Shown here piece by piece: positions 32,301 through 44,200 of a stretch of 64,000 bases of DNA. The position numbers were made by a program, and so were the translations under genes. Origin of the DNA: Nageia nagi (Eukaryota; Pinophyta); the NCBI GenBank assembly GCA_050084985.1, contig JBITNC010000001.1, positions 170,190,001 to 170,254,000 of the forward strand, written 5' to 3'. Each line of letters opens with the position of its first letter. Within the stretch, counting starts at the first letter, position 1. The notes under the pieces are model-generated. The model was not told where the DNA came from and made no database searches. It worked only from the letters and a program-made list of their open reading frames with translations.

Positions 32301-33033
32301 TGTGATATTATAAGCCATACATACCATGGCTTCATCTACTTTAGTCTAGGTTTTCTTTCTCAAAATAATTGCCAATGCTTGCAACAATTTTCTATCCATC
32401 TTCTTTTCAAATAGGTTTATCTCATAGCTTGGCCAAATTTATGTTACTCTATTCCTTTGGTATCTCTCATCAATCTAGTTTATCATCTCATCTTTATTAC
32501 CATAGAAGTCATTCTTCTCTCTTTTTAAATCATTTTGTTTTTTCACATGAAAGGTATAGTCAGCTAGGATAATAAATGCTTAAGAATAGACTTAGGGGAG
32601 TAGTCCAATATTGCTTCAAATTTTTGCTCCAACTCATCTCCCTCCTCTTGGTCCTTAAACATTCCTATCTAATAACCTTGCTGGTTATGCTTATTTGTAA
32701 TTGAATACAATAGCTCAAGGCATGTGAATGATTCATAAGGCACATAATAAGCCAAGCCTTGGTTGATCATGAAATCTCACTTTGAGTGTGGTAATGATTT
32801 TCCTTTTCTAGCAACTTTAGGTGTCATGTGTTGTAGAAAGATGCAATTGGGGTCGACCATGTATCAATGTGATTCATTACCCCCATATCAGTCCAATTCA
32901 CTTCTAGAGCATTCTCAAGATATTCTTCATGCATGACTATTAGGTTAGTATCCACTTGCTCTATTTTAGCTATAGATGAATATTGGGAAGTCATCATGGT
33001 GTTAGCACTCTTTTTAGAACCTCTGGTTTGCAT
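29395..33033 (-). pseudogene. Unidentified large decayed ORF, about 1,200 codons
   Basis: From a Met at 33033 (MQTRGSKKSANTMM) one long coding-like stretch runs to about 29395, with at least one frameshift (near 32820) and substitution stops. Recognisable stretches are DQEEGDELEQKFEAILDYSP, LLQALAIILRKK, LIVLILSKLHGSYYNFMDRF and KVGDWYFLKDYTMIMRYGYF. After these comes a 99-codon open run (MGRQICTIETKYGFKRSF...IPWFYDPLGEMKKI), then an acidic patch (YGDDDDDEFRRKRDS) and a long coiled coil (METKIEKLKKKDQYKKYYSF, NKNKDLIAKLDK, KFEKSLTTTKDELYGTNKII). I know no family that matches. It sits where G2 should have its second RNase H and integrase. It may be a captured gene, or a gag-like protein of another element. 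Confidence 0.6.
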
Positions 33034-33414
33034 TTGAGATTGTAATCACACTAGGTAAGGTCCTCCAACTTTTTATCTCCTTACTCTATTCAGCTCTATA
33101 ATCTCTAAGCTATGGAAACTGGTATGCTTGAAAATGGTAAAGTTTTGAGTTAGAGGGTATTCAAGATGTTTTATTCATCCATAGTTTATCAACCTTATAT
33201 TAATGGCAATTGATGTTTAGGGATATCTAGATCCATGCATTATACAATATGGGCTAGTACAAGTTGGATGAGTCAGTTTGGAGTGCACCAAATTTAACTT
33301 GGGGTACTTGTGTGATGATTTGAGAAATATAAGGAAATCTTTACTTAAATGCTACCTTATTCAGCTAACAATTATGCAGTGCACTAACATTAACTCTAGA
33401 TGATGTCAAATTAA
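33034..33414. other. Right edge of the replacing block in G2
   Basis: Similarity to G1 stops at about 33415, right after the KSLKGQ motif of RNase H. The 380 bases from there to the start of the large ORF have no G1 counterpart and no recognised domain. They could hold the promoter or leader of the large ORF. Confidence 0.45.
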
Positions 33415-34860
33415 TTTGACCCTTTAGGGATTTTTGGCTAACAAACTCAAGGTTAAACTTAGAAAAAAATATCAACCACTTAGACATTCATAAATTAAGA
33501 TAAGTCTTGCTCATCATATGCTGCAATGGATTAGCATGAGAAATTACATAATTCATATGATTAAGCATGTAATATCATAATTTCTTAGCCATGAGGATAA
33601 TTTTTAAAGAAAATATGCTCTATATAGATATACCTAAGCTCATAATAAAAAAAAGTATGACTAAGGTAATAGAATCTTGCTCCTTGCCTTGATTATGCTT
33701 CTGAGCAAGCATGACCCCTAAAGCAAAATTGATCATCAAAAGATGCAAATAGAAAGGAACACCATACCTAAGGGGAATAAAGATAGGAGGAGTGGTGAGG
33801 TAGTGCTTGATATCATTAAGAGCTTGCTAACACTTCTCATTCAACTCAAAGATCATGCCCTTTTTAAGAGCTCATTAAAAGGATGATACTTATATAAAAG
33901 ATGAGATATGAAGTGATGAATCAATTGGATCTTACATTGAAGACTCCTCAAGGTATTAAGATTATGTGGAGGAGGCATATCAATGATAGTCTTGACCTTT
34001 TTGGGATCAATCTCAATGCTTTGCTTAGAAATAATGAAACCTAGAAGCTTACATAATAAGACATCAAAAACACACTTCTTAGGATTCAACCTGATGTTAT
34101 GCTCAAGAAGATGGTTAAAGATCTTGCAAAGAACATTCTAGTGATCTTCATGTGTTTTAGATATAACAAGGAGATCATCAACATAGTATTCCATAATCTC
34201 ATGCATCATATCATGGAAGATGTAAGTCATGGATCTCTGATAGGTAGCCACAACATTCTTAAGGCCAAAGGGCATTACATGGTAATAATACATCCCCCAA
34301 GAGGTCATAAAAGTTTTATTATGCTGATAATTAGGATTTATCAATATTAGTTATACTTGAAAACCCAACCTTAAGAGATGATATCTCATACCATGTTGTA
34401 TTATCAACTAGGATATCAATGTTAGGTAATGGGAAGTGCACAAATGTATGTGACCATCATATTGATTAATAGGAACTATGTTGGAGATCCACTTGGGATA
34501 ATAAATATATTCAATAAAGTGAGATTTCAATATATTTTAAAGCTCATTCTTGATTAGAAGGGATTTTATAGGATGGAATTTCCTAGGTTTCTGCTTGACT
34601 AGTTTGGCATCAGGATAGGTCATAATGTTATGCAAAACAATATTAGGATCTAAACCTAACATATCAATGTAACCAAAATCTAAGATATTATGAGACTCAA
34701 TCAAGATGGACTTGGCTAAATCATGCTCAAGATCAATCAAAAGATCATCGACATAGACGACCTTGGGATGTTTAAGATCATCACTAATATTGATCTTGAC
34801 AAGGCCACCCACATGCATATGGGATCCTTATTCAAGCTACTTAAGGATGAGAAGATATGC
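33415..34860 (-). pseudogene. G2 reverse transcriptase and first RNase H
   Basis: The minus strand reads MINPNYQHNKTFMTSWGMYY, YHVMPFGLKNVVATYQRSMT, YIFHDMMHEIMEYYVDDLLV (catalytic YVDD at 34174-34185), then MNPKKCVFDVLLCKLLGFII and KVKTIIDMPPPHNLNTLRSL. The RNase H core is badly broken but its end (MLIHC, SKWLIFFSKFNLEFVSQKSL) matches G1. The region upstream of the RT palm (34500-34860) holds YVDDLLIDLEHDLAKSIL, which has a relative in G1 at 44231-44452. Two frames of about 70 codons remain open. The typical second RNase H and integrase are absent downstream. Confidence 0.85.
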
Positions 34861-36200
34861 ATAATCATATTTAGTAAGATTGGGAATAGAAGACATAAAA
34901 CATGAGAAAGATACTTCTTCAAAAGACTAATGAGAAGGAAATCAAACCTCACATGGTGATAAGATGCTTGATGGTGACATGGAGAAATTCATGGATTCAA
35001 GACCAACAATAATCAAAGAATCACCATTAAGAGGATGATAAAAAAGGATAAAGCTCATTGAGAGAAACCATGTTAATAGAAATGACCATAGATGAAGAAG
35101 AAGGATCATTAAAGAAGTCAAGCTAAATAGAACTCTTAGATGAGATGGGATTAGAAGGATGAAAATAAGACCAACATTATCAATATCAAAAAATTGATCA
35201 TGAATGCCAAAGTTGGCAAACTCTTACTCAAGCACTAAAGCTTTGGGACCTTTGAAATCAAGGCCCCTATTATTGTGATTAGCTTGAAAAGCTAGTTGGA
35301 AGGCATGGATAGTGCCTTGATCAAACTTTCCCAAACCATAACCTTGCCATTTACAAAATTGAAAATATCGATAGATGAAATTAGAACATGACAAGTAATC
35401 AATATTAGCACAAAACCTCTCTTTCAAAGGATGATCAAGAGGTACATCATATGGGGAATCAACACCATCATAAATAAAAAAAGGCTTTGTGATCTTGGCC
35501 TAAAGGAACAATAGATCCAATGGTAATGGATGCATATTATGGTTGATAGAAATTCTTAACTGACTCAATATGATGAAAAATATCCTCAATCCAATATTAC
35601 CCTAGAATAATGTTAGCATATTGTACCAAAATAGAATGAAGAGTAGAATCATCATGGTCATCATCCTCATCCTAGATGGTAAGGTCAAAAGCATAAGCAT
35701 GGCATTCTTCCTCTTAAGAAGGTCAAAGTTGGATGACCAATGATTGATATAGGCCATAAGGTGGGGGAATGTGATTGTAAGATTGAGGTTTAATAGACTT
35801 AGGTTTATGTTTCTTGATATGAGGCACAAAACCTGATGACTATGATGAAGAGGACTCAATACAAGACTTACCATTGGGATGTGTAGGAAAGGGTACATCT
35901 AATGAACATGCAAACATAGGAGGTTGTGACCCAAGAGATGGATTCATATGAGGATGCAAATATTTGGGAGCTTGTGAATTGGAAGATGCTTGGTTAAGGT
36001 TATTATTCACAAGGATGGTGATAGGAAATAAAATTGACATAGAAAAAGGATCAAGAGCTTGAATAAGGTTGAAATGGCTAAAAGGGATAGAGTCCATTGG
36101 AATACAATGGGTCTTGCTACCATACAAATACTTAAAGCAACCATGTCTAGAAGAAGAAACCACATCCATCTCATCAATCCAACATCAAACCAAAAGGAAA
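34861..36200 (-). pseudogene. G2 protease-RT linker with G-patch motif
   Basis: After the protease a 109-codon open frame (35840-36169) reads MDVVSSSRHGCFKYLYGSKT and is Ser/Pro-rich, the usual linker of this family. Further on a 67-codon frame (35224-35427) holds QFCKWQGYGLGKFDQGTIHA, FQLAFQANHNNRGLDFKGPK. The G.GLGK..QG...-...-GL.F pattern at 35244-35352 is a G-patch, a short glycine-rich motif that binds RNA-processing factors or nucleic acid. G1 has the same motif at 43370-43483. I infer that it was part of the pol polyprotein. Confidence 0.65.
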
Positions 36201-36480
36201 TTATGCTACATCTTGCCCTCAATAACATGTCAGTGTGTAGGAACTGATTTGACTCCAACCTTAATAGGGATCACAAATACTCCTAGAGTATTAGATAAGG
36301 ATTTTTAAACTCCTTAATGGCCAAAGTAGGAGCACTCAAGTAAGATAAGGGGATACTCATAATCTAAAGTGCTACTATAGATACCACATTTATAATTGAC
36401 CCCTCATCAATCATAACTCTCTTAACTCCTTTCCCATATATTCATGCAATAATGTATATAGCTAGATATTTCTTAAATGA
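36201..36480 (-). pseudogene. G2 aspartic protease
   Basis: The minus strand reads RVMIDEGSIINVVSIVAL, then PLSYLSAPTLAIKEFKNP. MIDEGS stands where gypsy proteases have the D-S/D/G-G-S catalytic loop, so the Asp is kept here, unlike in G1 (MIEEGS). One or two TAG stops and a deletion in the flap region break the frame. It lies between the gag zinc knuckle and the linker, as expected. Confidence 0.7.
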
Positions 36481-36589
36481 CCTAGGAGTGTGATATGTCT
36501 AATCCACATAAAAGGTGATAGAAGGTTGCCCTATAAAAGTATTCTGATACACCCCCAAATCATTATTAGGTTGAGCTTGTGGACTTCTT

Positions 36590-39196
36590 GTAGAAACATG
36601 ACCATCATCAATAAATAGCTAAATGTAGGATCTCAAAGTTTGACACTTATTAGTATCATGGCCCTATTGGTGATGGAAGGCACAAAAGTCATCTTCTCTA
36701 TACCATTATGGGTGTGGACCATTAGGATCCAATTATCTTATTTTAGAAAGTGTAACTAGTTTGGCATCTAGAAGCTTCTTGAGAATGTCCTCTATGGGCT
36801 TTGCTAATGGTGTCCAATTTCTTTACTACTACTAAGGCTTCCTAGGTGGTCTAGGAGGTCTTATCAGATTATTACCTTGATTAACTTTGTTACCCTAATT
36901 ATACTACCCCTAATTACCCTAATGGTACTATCCTTGATATGGTTAGTGATACTAATTCCTTGATTGATTATTTCTTTTTCTAGGAGGAGATAAGTGAAGG
37001 ATAGGTTGTGCTTAATTAACCACATATGTAACTTGATTTTCTTGTGATTTAGGCAATGCAGGATTAAGATTACGACCATTTTTGTGATTCTTTTAAGCAT
37101 TATTATTATTATCCTTCTTCCTAAGCTTGATCTCTCCTTCTTGAATATTCACTTCTTCAATGATCTTGGCTTGAGTTAAAGCATCCTCAAAGGTAAGGTG
37201 CCTTTGAATTTGTAAGATAGAAGAGATATGCTTATTGTAACACCTAGAGAATAGCTTAACCAAATCCTCTTGGTGTAAGCTATAATCCATCTTAGTTACA
37301 ATGGCTCTCCAACAAGATACATAATCTAATATGGCCTCATCATCAAATTGGGATAATTTACTCAAGTCTATAATGGAGGATATTTTTCTTATGTTTATCT
37401 TGAAATGATCTAAAAATGGATTGGCCAACTGCTCAAAAGAAAAGATGCTATATTATGGCAAGTTGTTATACCAATCTAGGGCTTGGCCCACTAAAGTCAT
37501 GGGAAAGGTTAACTTGAGGATATCATCATTGGCTATGATATAATAGGAATACTTGAAATGTTATAAATTCCCTCTAGGATCCTCTTTACCTTTGAACTTG
37601 TCCATCTCCAAAACCTCAAACTTGTATGAAAAGTCCTTCATAGGAATTAATGGATGGATACTTTCCTCACAAATGGATCCATAAGATAACTTAGATTTAC
37701 CTTGATTATTTAACCTTTGCTCCATCTCTTACAATTTCTTGAGAATTTCATCATGAGGAGTTGATGGAGGAAAGGACCAAACAATCTAATAGCATGGAGC
37801 CTAATAAGCATTAGTTTTTGTTGTTTCCCTTGAGCTTGATAAAATAGTTGTGTAGGGGAAATATTTACTTGCTAGGTATGGTGGGGTTGGACTATGAACC
37901 CTTACACCACTTGGTTATGTACACCTTGAGGGCTTAAATTGAGGTTGTCCAAGAGATGGATCTTGAACTTGTTGAAAAGATTGGAAGTATTTGTACATAG
38001 AAGTAAGCTCTTAGGGTTTTGGAACAAGATATGCTTACATGTAATTTGGATGTTGAGAAGTAGCATATAGAGGTTTGACAACTTGAGAAGGAGGATCTTG
38101 AGACATAACACTAATATGTACCCTAGGTTTGGAAACTTTAGATGCCACATAGGGTGGAATGATCTCTTAAGGATTATGATTGATCAAGTTGCTAGGTGCT
38201 ATAGGCTCTTATGGATAAGATAAATAAGTTATGTTAGCCATAGCAACTCAGGGAGGGGTTTCCATCCTCAATACTTGTGGATTAGCACTTACCTCTTACT
38301 CATGATGAGGGTCCACAAATTGTGTAAATCATTTAGCTTTTTGAAGCCTATGCCATTCCTTGAACATTTGGGCTCTCTCTTCATCATCATGGTGAGGAGC
38401 ACTTATTAGAGTGGGGGGTTCAATTTAAGGCCATGAAGATTGAACCAAAGGGTCTACATGAGAGATTAATGGAGCTTGAGGTAAGGTAAATGAAACTTGT
38501 TAGGATTGACTATGAGTCCAAGGGGGAGGAAGCATAGCAATAGGTCAGTTTCTTCTTTCCAATTTATTATTATGGAACCTCATGTTATGCAATATGATGG
38601 AGGGATAATTAGGAGGTTCATGGGGTGGAGGATCAATGGAAGAAGAATGCATGTGAGATGATGGAGGATTTCCATAGATAGTATCATAATGGTGAATGAC
38701 ACTATATGGATGAAGAGAAGAGGGCACACTTGGGTCATTAAATTCAATTTCCATAGTGAAAACATGAGGCAATGGCGAAGGGTTGGCTATCCATGTTAGT
38801 AAAATGGGGGGATGGGGACCTAAAAAATAAATGTGTTTTGACCCTAAATTGATGAAAAATTTCTTAAACATGAGGATTAATCAAAAAGAGTTGTTGCTTA
38901 ATAGGAGGATCATCATGAATAGCTTATGACGTGGAGAGATGGGTTTGCTAAACAAGGGATTCTTACATAGACTTGCATGCAAATCTTTATGAAATTGTAA
39001 ATCCTATTTATTGGAATAAATGGAAACATGTCTAGGTGGAGAAGATGGAACATGATGGTGTTGGGTCATATGAATTGAAATGGGTTGAGATATGGAAGGT
39101 GAAGGTGGTTGAGAAGATGGATTGGATTGAGAAGACCTAGTTTGTCTAGCTTTAATTTTGCTCTTGTTTCAATTGTATTATGTGGATAACCTTCCA
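36590..39196 (-). pseudogene. G2 gag
   Basis: A Met at 39196 opens MEGYPHNTIETRAK, then a Ser/Gln/Pro-rich head (SSQPPSPSISQPISIHMTQH). At 38545-38770 it has NPPSSHMHSSSIDPPPHE, as in G1. The capsid lies at 37093-37690: MANPFLDHFKINIRKISSII, DLSKLSQFDDEAILDYVSCW, DLVKLFSRCYNKHISSIL and TFEDALTQAKIIEEVNIQEG. A zinc-knuckle-like FCAFHHQ-GHDTNKCQTL lies at about 36640-36700. It keeps one 111-codon frame and is otherwise broken by stops and frameshifts. It is the closest relative of G1 gag (14190-19749), and it shows that G1 gag was one ORF before elements C and G2 landed. Confidence 0.85.
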
Positions 39197-40650
39197 TTTT
39201 AAGAGCAAAAATAAGATTTAAAAAAATAAAGGGGCATAAAGCAAAGTATTCCAATGATGCCACACAAGTGAAAGCAAAGAAACACAAAGCCTAGAATCTT
39301 GTTATGCTTTTCTTAGTGGATGCAACAATTAAAAGACACAACCCTAATATGATAATTAAGACATTTTCCATATATGAAAGATAGCAATAGTGTGAAAGAT
39401 ATCAATGGTAATTATGTTATCTAATTACTTCTTATTCAATTAGGGAGATTATCTTCTTAATGAGACCAAATTTTAAGTAACTTTTGTAAATTTCTAACTC
39501 TTATCAGTTTTCCTAAAAATGAATCTAGTCAAGCATTTTCAAGGTAAGGATCAATCTCTAGGGGTGTATATTATATTGCAAGGGTACTCAAGTAATTCTA
39601 TTGACTACTTTCCAAATAGAGGGGGGCTTCCACCTTAGTGATGAAATCCATGTGCCCTAGACACTCCCTAGTCTTGTGTGGAATTTAAGATGCATGTACG
39701 ATAAAGAAATATGAAATGCAACTATATGTGTACAAAATGTAACGAAAACCCTTCTAGTGTTTTCCCTTTTCCTTGTAAAATGAAAAACAATTTCAAAAAT
39801 AAAGGCACTCCCACACAAGAATGATTTTAATTTATCTAATGCAAGTAGCAGAATAAAAATGAAATAGCTTTTCATTTTCTTTCAGTTTTTTATTTCTTTT
39901 TCTTTACTTAGCAAAATAAGAACAAAATAAAATAAGATAATAGTCTTAAAATGCACCCAACACACAAGTCCTAACCTAAATCATATAAAAAGTGGGGTAC
40001 TAGCCTAGGAAACTCTAGCTCCAAGCTCCCAATACACAAAAAGTTTATCTTACAAAGTATGATCCTAACCAGTCTACTAAAAGCTAACTAGCAATACCAA
40101 TAGGTGTGTCACTCAATCAGCCAACCAACCAGTCATAGTGATACCCAAAAAAACTTTAAAAATTTAAACTTAAAAATCTCGAATAATCATTAAGTATATA
40201 ACCTAGTAGTTGAAATGCTAGTAAGGGACTTCTACCACCTAATTACAAGGATAAAGATCTATGACACTTTGCAAGAAAAGATGAATAACTAGGTTAAAAA
40301 ACCTAAAAAACTCTAACCAATGCCACTTGAATTGGATAAAAAGGAGCTGGCAGGGTGAGAATAGATTGATATTTCATATGTTAGAAACCTTAAGTGGTCT
40401 ATTAAGAGCTAATTAATCTCTATTAATCAATCTATAGGAAATTGGCTATCACTCTATTGACTTTTTATTCCAAAATTTTTAGAGATTCATGTGAGATAGG
40501 TCAAGAATGTTTCCTAAAAACATCATCCCAAGATAGTATGTAGAGATATCCCAAAACCTTAGGAGAAGGGGTCAAAGATAATAAACAAACAAATAAGAAA
40601 AAGGGACAAAAAAATCCCCTTTCTAGCTTCAAATATCTTGGACCAATGGA
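39197..40650. other. G2 leader
   Basis: This lies between the primer-binding site and the gag start. It is AT-rich with no ORF of note. Length and position fit the 5' untranslated region of giant gypsy elements. Confidence 0.55.
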
Positions 40651-40672
40651 GGTCCCACTATGATCACCATCT
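40651..40672 (-). other. Probable primer-binding site of G2
   Basis: Next to the LTR end (TTTACA) the minus strand reads AGATGGTGATCATAGTGGGA. It resembles the TGGCGAC...TGGGG type used by several giant plant gypsy elements, with C-to-T changes. The tRNA is not certain. Confidence 0.45.
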
Positions 40673-41688
40673 TGTAAACCCTATAAGATGGGAGACCCCA
40701 TGCAAGGGGTTCCTCGCCCACTAGGAAGGTCCTACTTTAAAATATGTAGAATACTACTTGAAAATGTGATTAGATTAATAAAGAAATAGATGAAATAGAA
40801 AGAGATAGGGTTTAGAATATTGTCCCTTATCCCTGTGTAATACCCACAATCTCAAATAACCTACCAATAGAATGAAAGGGGAGGCTTCTAAGTCTTAGGT
40901 CCTTGAGACCCTAGAACCATAAAAAGAGAGATAATGAGCTTTTAAGACCCCACCTTGAATCAACAAGGTAATAAAAATAGGAATGATTTCAATAATGCAA
41001 GCTAGTTTAAGATTTAGACTAGATTAACAAGCACAAAATACACTAAATTACACTAGCCTAAATCCACAAGGGAGTAGCCTATAAAAAACTAGTATGCAAC
41101 CATGCAAAAAAATAAATTATAAAATATAAAAAGGATATATGTGGTTAACCTTATTTTTGATGTCTCCTCAAGATATTGCAAAAATACTCAAAGTAATCAT
41201 TAGATCCACAAAATAAAGGCCAAGAATGTGTTACCTAAAGTTTCTTTGTAAGAAGAGGTTAGAATCCACTTTTTTTTTGCTTTGGAAGTGATGGGTATAG
41301 CTCCAAGTGAGAGAATCTTGACCAAAATCTTGAATGGATAGTTCCAAGTGCACATGGATAGCAAGAAGTCATGGGTTTTTCATTGGAAGAGTCAATGGAA
41401 AAACTAGAAGAGAGAGGAAAACCTAATTTTGAATTAAATTATATACAAGTTTTAGCCAATGGGTCGATTAGAATTTTCACCTAATCAATGAGCCAGTCCC
41501 CCTAATCGGTGAGTTGGTTAGGGTCTAAGGTCACAAAGTGGTAACAAAGGTCCTAGTTACAAAAATTGATGATGGGGATAGGATCAAAATAATATGAAGT
41601 GATATTATAATCATAAAGAATTGCAAAATATGTCAAATAATCATGAATCACCTAAGGTAGATGAATGGATAATTTTGAGGTTTCTACA
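40673..41688 (-). repeat. 5' LTR of G2
   Basis: This is the second copy of the LTR of about 1 kb: start TGTAAACCCTATAAGATGGG, end GGTTTCTACA on the plus strand, followed by CAAAG. On the minus strand it is upstream of gag. Confidence 0.92.
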
Positions 41689-41693
41689 CAAAG
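41689..41693. repeat. Target-site duplication of G2, right copy
   Basis: CAAAG, identical to 19745-19749. After it the G1 frame goes on with LINDGQVSIG, as expected after the gag zinc knuckle. Confidence 0.9.
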
Positions 41694-42600
41694 ATTAATC
41701 AATGATGGTCAAGTATCTATAGGAGTATCCTAAGCTCATCCTAATAGGGATTTAAGTGTATATCAAAATATTATACCAAGGCATGATACCAATGTGAACC
41801 AAGTAAATACCATGGCTTCCACACTAAGATAAGTAACATATGGTGGTCCCTTACCCATGGAGTTTGTTGGTATGATGGTCATAGAGCTAGTTCATATTGC
41901 TACACATACATGAAGGGGAGGTAAGAGAGCACCTTCACCTAGGGAGATAATATCACAACAACACACACAACCTATTAACATGCAATTACAATCACAACCT
42001 TCTAGACTAATCATTGCAATCAAGAATTTATTGGAACAACAATTAAGGTTAACTCCTACCAAGCTATCCTTATGGGATTTGTTACAACAACCCAAGGCTC
42101 ATAGATATGCCTTAAATGATATATTTAAGACTATTGAGTTATTAAATGATGATCCAAATGATTCTATAGGCTTTTATGCATCAATTCAATATTACATGAG
42201 GCCTTCTATCACTTTCCATATGGATGAATTATATCATTCCCTAGGAGCATCTAAGAAATATCTAGTTATTTATATCATTACATATATAGACACTAAAGGA
42301 GTTAAGAGGATTATGATTGAAGAAGGTTCAACTATCAATATGGTATCTATAGTTTCACTTCAAAACCTTAACAAAACCATGTCATACTTGAGTGCTCCTA
42401 CTTTGGCCATCAGAGATTTCAACAACACTTTTTCTACCACCTTGGGAGTTGTTGTGATCCCCATTAAAGTTGGGATGAGATTGGTTCCTATAGCTTATCA
42501 TGTAGTAATGGGTGAGATGTAATATAATATTCTTTTTATTTGAACTTGAATAAATAATATGGAGGGTATATCATATTTAAAGCATGGTTGATTCAAGTAC
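41694..42600 (+). pseudogene. G1 gag end and aspartic protease
   Basis: One frame runs from 41694 to 42522, the last 180 codons uninterrupted. It reads HRYALNDIFKTIELLNDDPN, DELYHSLGASKKYLVIYI, then protease: GVKRIMIEEGSTINMVSI, SLQNLNKTMSYLSAPTLAIR, DFNNTFSTTLGVVVIPIKVG and MRLVPIAYHVV. The catalytic Asp of the D-x-G-S loop is replaced by Glu (MIEEGS). After a TAA the frame continues YNILFI-TWINNMEGISYLKH, the usual tail of this protease. It is the direct continuation of the gag at 19749. Confidence 0.8.
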
Positions 42601-44200
42601 TTGTATGAGAAAAAGACCTTTATATTCTAGTGGATCCTAAACCCTTTAGCCATTGCAACCTTATTCAAGTTTCCAATCCTTTTTCTATGCCATGTTTGTT
42701 ACCCATCACTATCCTTATGAATAATAATACTAATCAATAATCATATAGTTCATAATGTCCCTAATCCTCACATCCTCATTCTAATCAATCTCTTATGTAA
42801 ATACCTTCATCATCATCCCCTTCGTTGGATGTACCTCACCCTACATATCCTAATGGTAAATCACCCATAGGGTCTTTTTCACTACAACCATTAGGTTTGA
42901 GGCCTCAAGTTAAAAAGAGCCAATCCAATCCCACTTAGCTTCAATATTATAATTAGGTTTCCCCACCTTAGAACCTTTTAGTCATCAAACATGACATCTT
43001 GACTTTCCTAAGAGGAATAGTGCCATGCTTCTTCTTTTGATCATGTCATTGAGGATAAGGATGATGATGATGATGATTATTCTAATCCTTAACCTATTTT
43101 TGTGTAATAGTTTAATCTTATTTTGGGGGAATATTGTGATGTATTCTTTAACATCTAATTAGTTAGGGATTTTGGTCAAACTTAGGACACCTTCATCGCT
43201 ATCAGGTATGTGGTTCCTTTAGGCCAAATTCCTAATAAATATTTTTGTATTTATGATGGCATTGATTCTGAATTTGATGTCCCTTTCAAATATCCTTTGA
43301 AATAAAATGTTTATGCTAAAATCAATTACTTCTTATCCTAACTTTGTTTGATGATATTTCAAGCATTATAAATGGAAAGGTTATGGATTAGGCAAGCATG
43401 AGTAAGTTATGATCAATGGCTTTCAAACTACTTTTTAATTAAGCCATGACAAGCAGGGCCTTAGTTTCAAGGGTCCCAAATCCTCTACACTTTATGAGGA
43501 GTTTGCTAATCTTAATATTCATGATCAATATTTTGATGTTAATGAAATTAATCTCTATTTTAGTCCTATTAGTCTTGTCTCATTAGATTTTTCCATTCCT
43601 TTGGATTTATTTGATGATCCTTTCTCTTAAAACATGATTGTATTTGTTAACATGCAACTATCCATGAGGTAGATCCCTTTTATAATCCCCTTAATGGTGA
43701 CTCTTTGATTTCTTCTAATCCTAAATTCATATATCAATTTTTTTCTTGATGGCTAATCATTGCTTACAAGTGAAAATTAGGATTTTAATATTTTCAAATT
43801 GGTTAATATTTGGATCCCTAAAAGGGTGTTCATTCACCCTAAAATTACAAGAAAATATTGATTTTATGTATCTAATCACCAAAACATCAACATATAGTAT
43901 GTATATGGTATGTATCAACGTATATCTTTTATTTTAAAGCCTATATTTTTACCCAAAATTTGAAATTTATTCACCTTATTTTCTCTAAGTTTTTTTGGGA
44001 TTGATCCTTAGAAATAACCCTATCATAGATTTCTCCTTGCCACAATTAGGGTTATGTTCATCGAGCAATGTTTTTTCCCCCTCACTTAATCCTAGGTGAG
44101 GCATTTTTGTCTAGTCTTGTGTTATCTATTTTTGATCCTATTGTAGATGATTTCTCATATCTTCCCATTCTTAAACAACTCAAATAGAGGTACCACATGC
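42601..44200 (+). pseudogene. G1 protease-RT linker with G-patch motif
   Basis: This part is badly broken but homologous to 34861-36200 of G2. The G-patch lies at 43370-43483: KWKGYGLGKHE, then INGFQTTF, and SHDKQGLSFKGPKS, with two stops (TAA, TAG) at likely Gln codons. The glycines that define the motif are intact. An Asp/Tyr-rich run near 43050-43080 is part of the linker. No long ORF is left. Confidence 0.6.

Larger units (their letters stand above)
19750..41688 (-). mobile_element. G2: 21.9-kb Ty3/gypsy (Tat/Ogre-like) element nested in G1
   Basis: LTRs of 1012 and 1016 bp (19750-20761 and 40673-41688), both TGTAAACC...TACA, are flanked by a perfect 5-bp duplication CAAAG. On the minus strand the order is LTR, primer-binding site, gag, protease, G-patch, reverse transcriptase and RNase H. 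A foreign-looking block of about 6 kb follows, then a spacer, an antisense PMD ORF, tandem repeats, a polypurine tract and the LTR. It belongs to the same family as G1 but lies in opposite orientation. The LTRs agree at roughly nine bases in ten by eye, so the insertion is old. Confidence 0.9.

Noticed and set aside
42780-43090. A host-like acidic ORF near the GATGATGATGATGAT run
   Set aside because: It is the low-complexity linker between protease and G-patch of G1 and has no start or independent frame.
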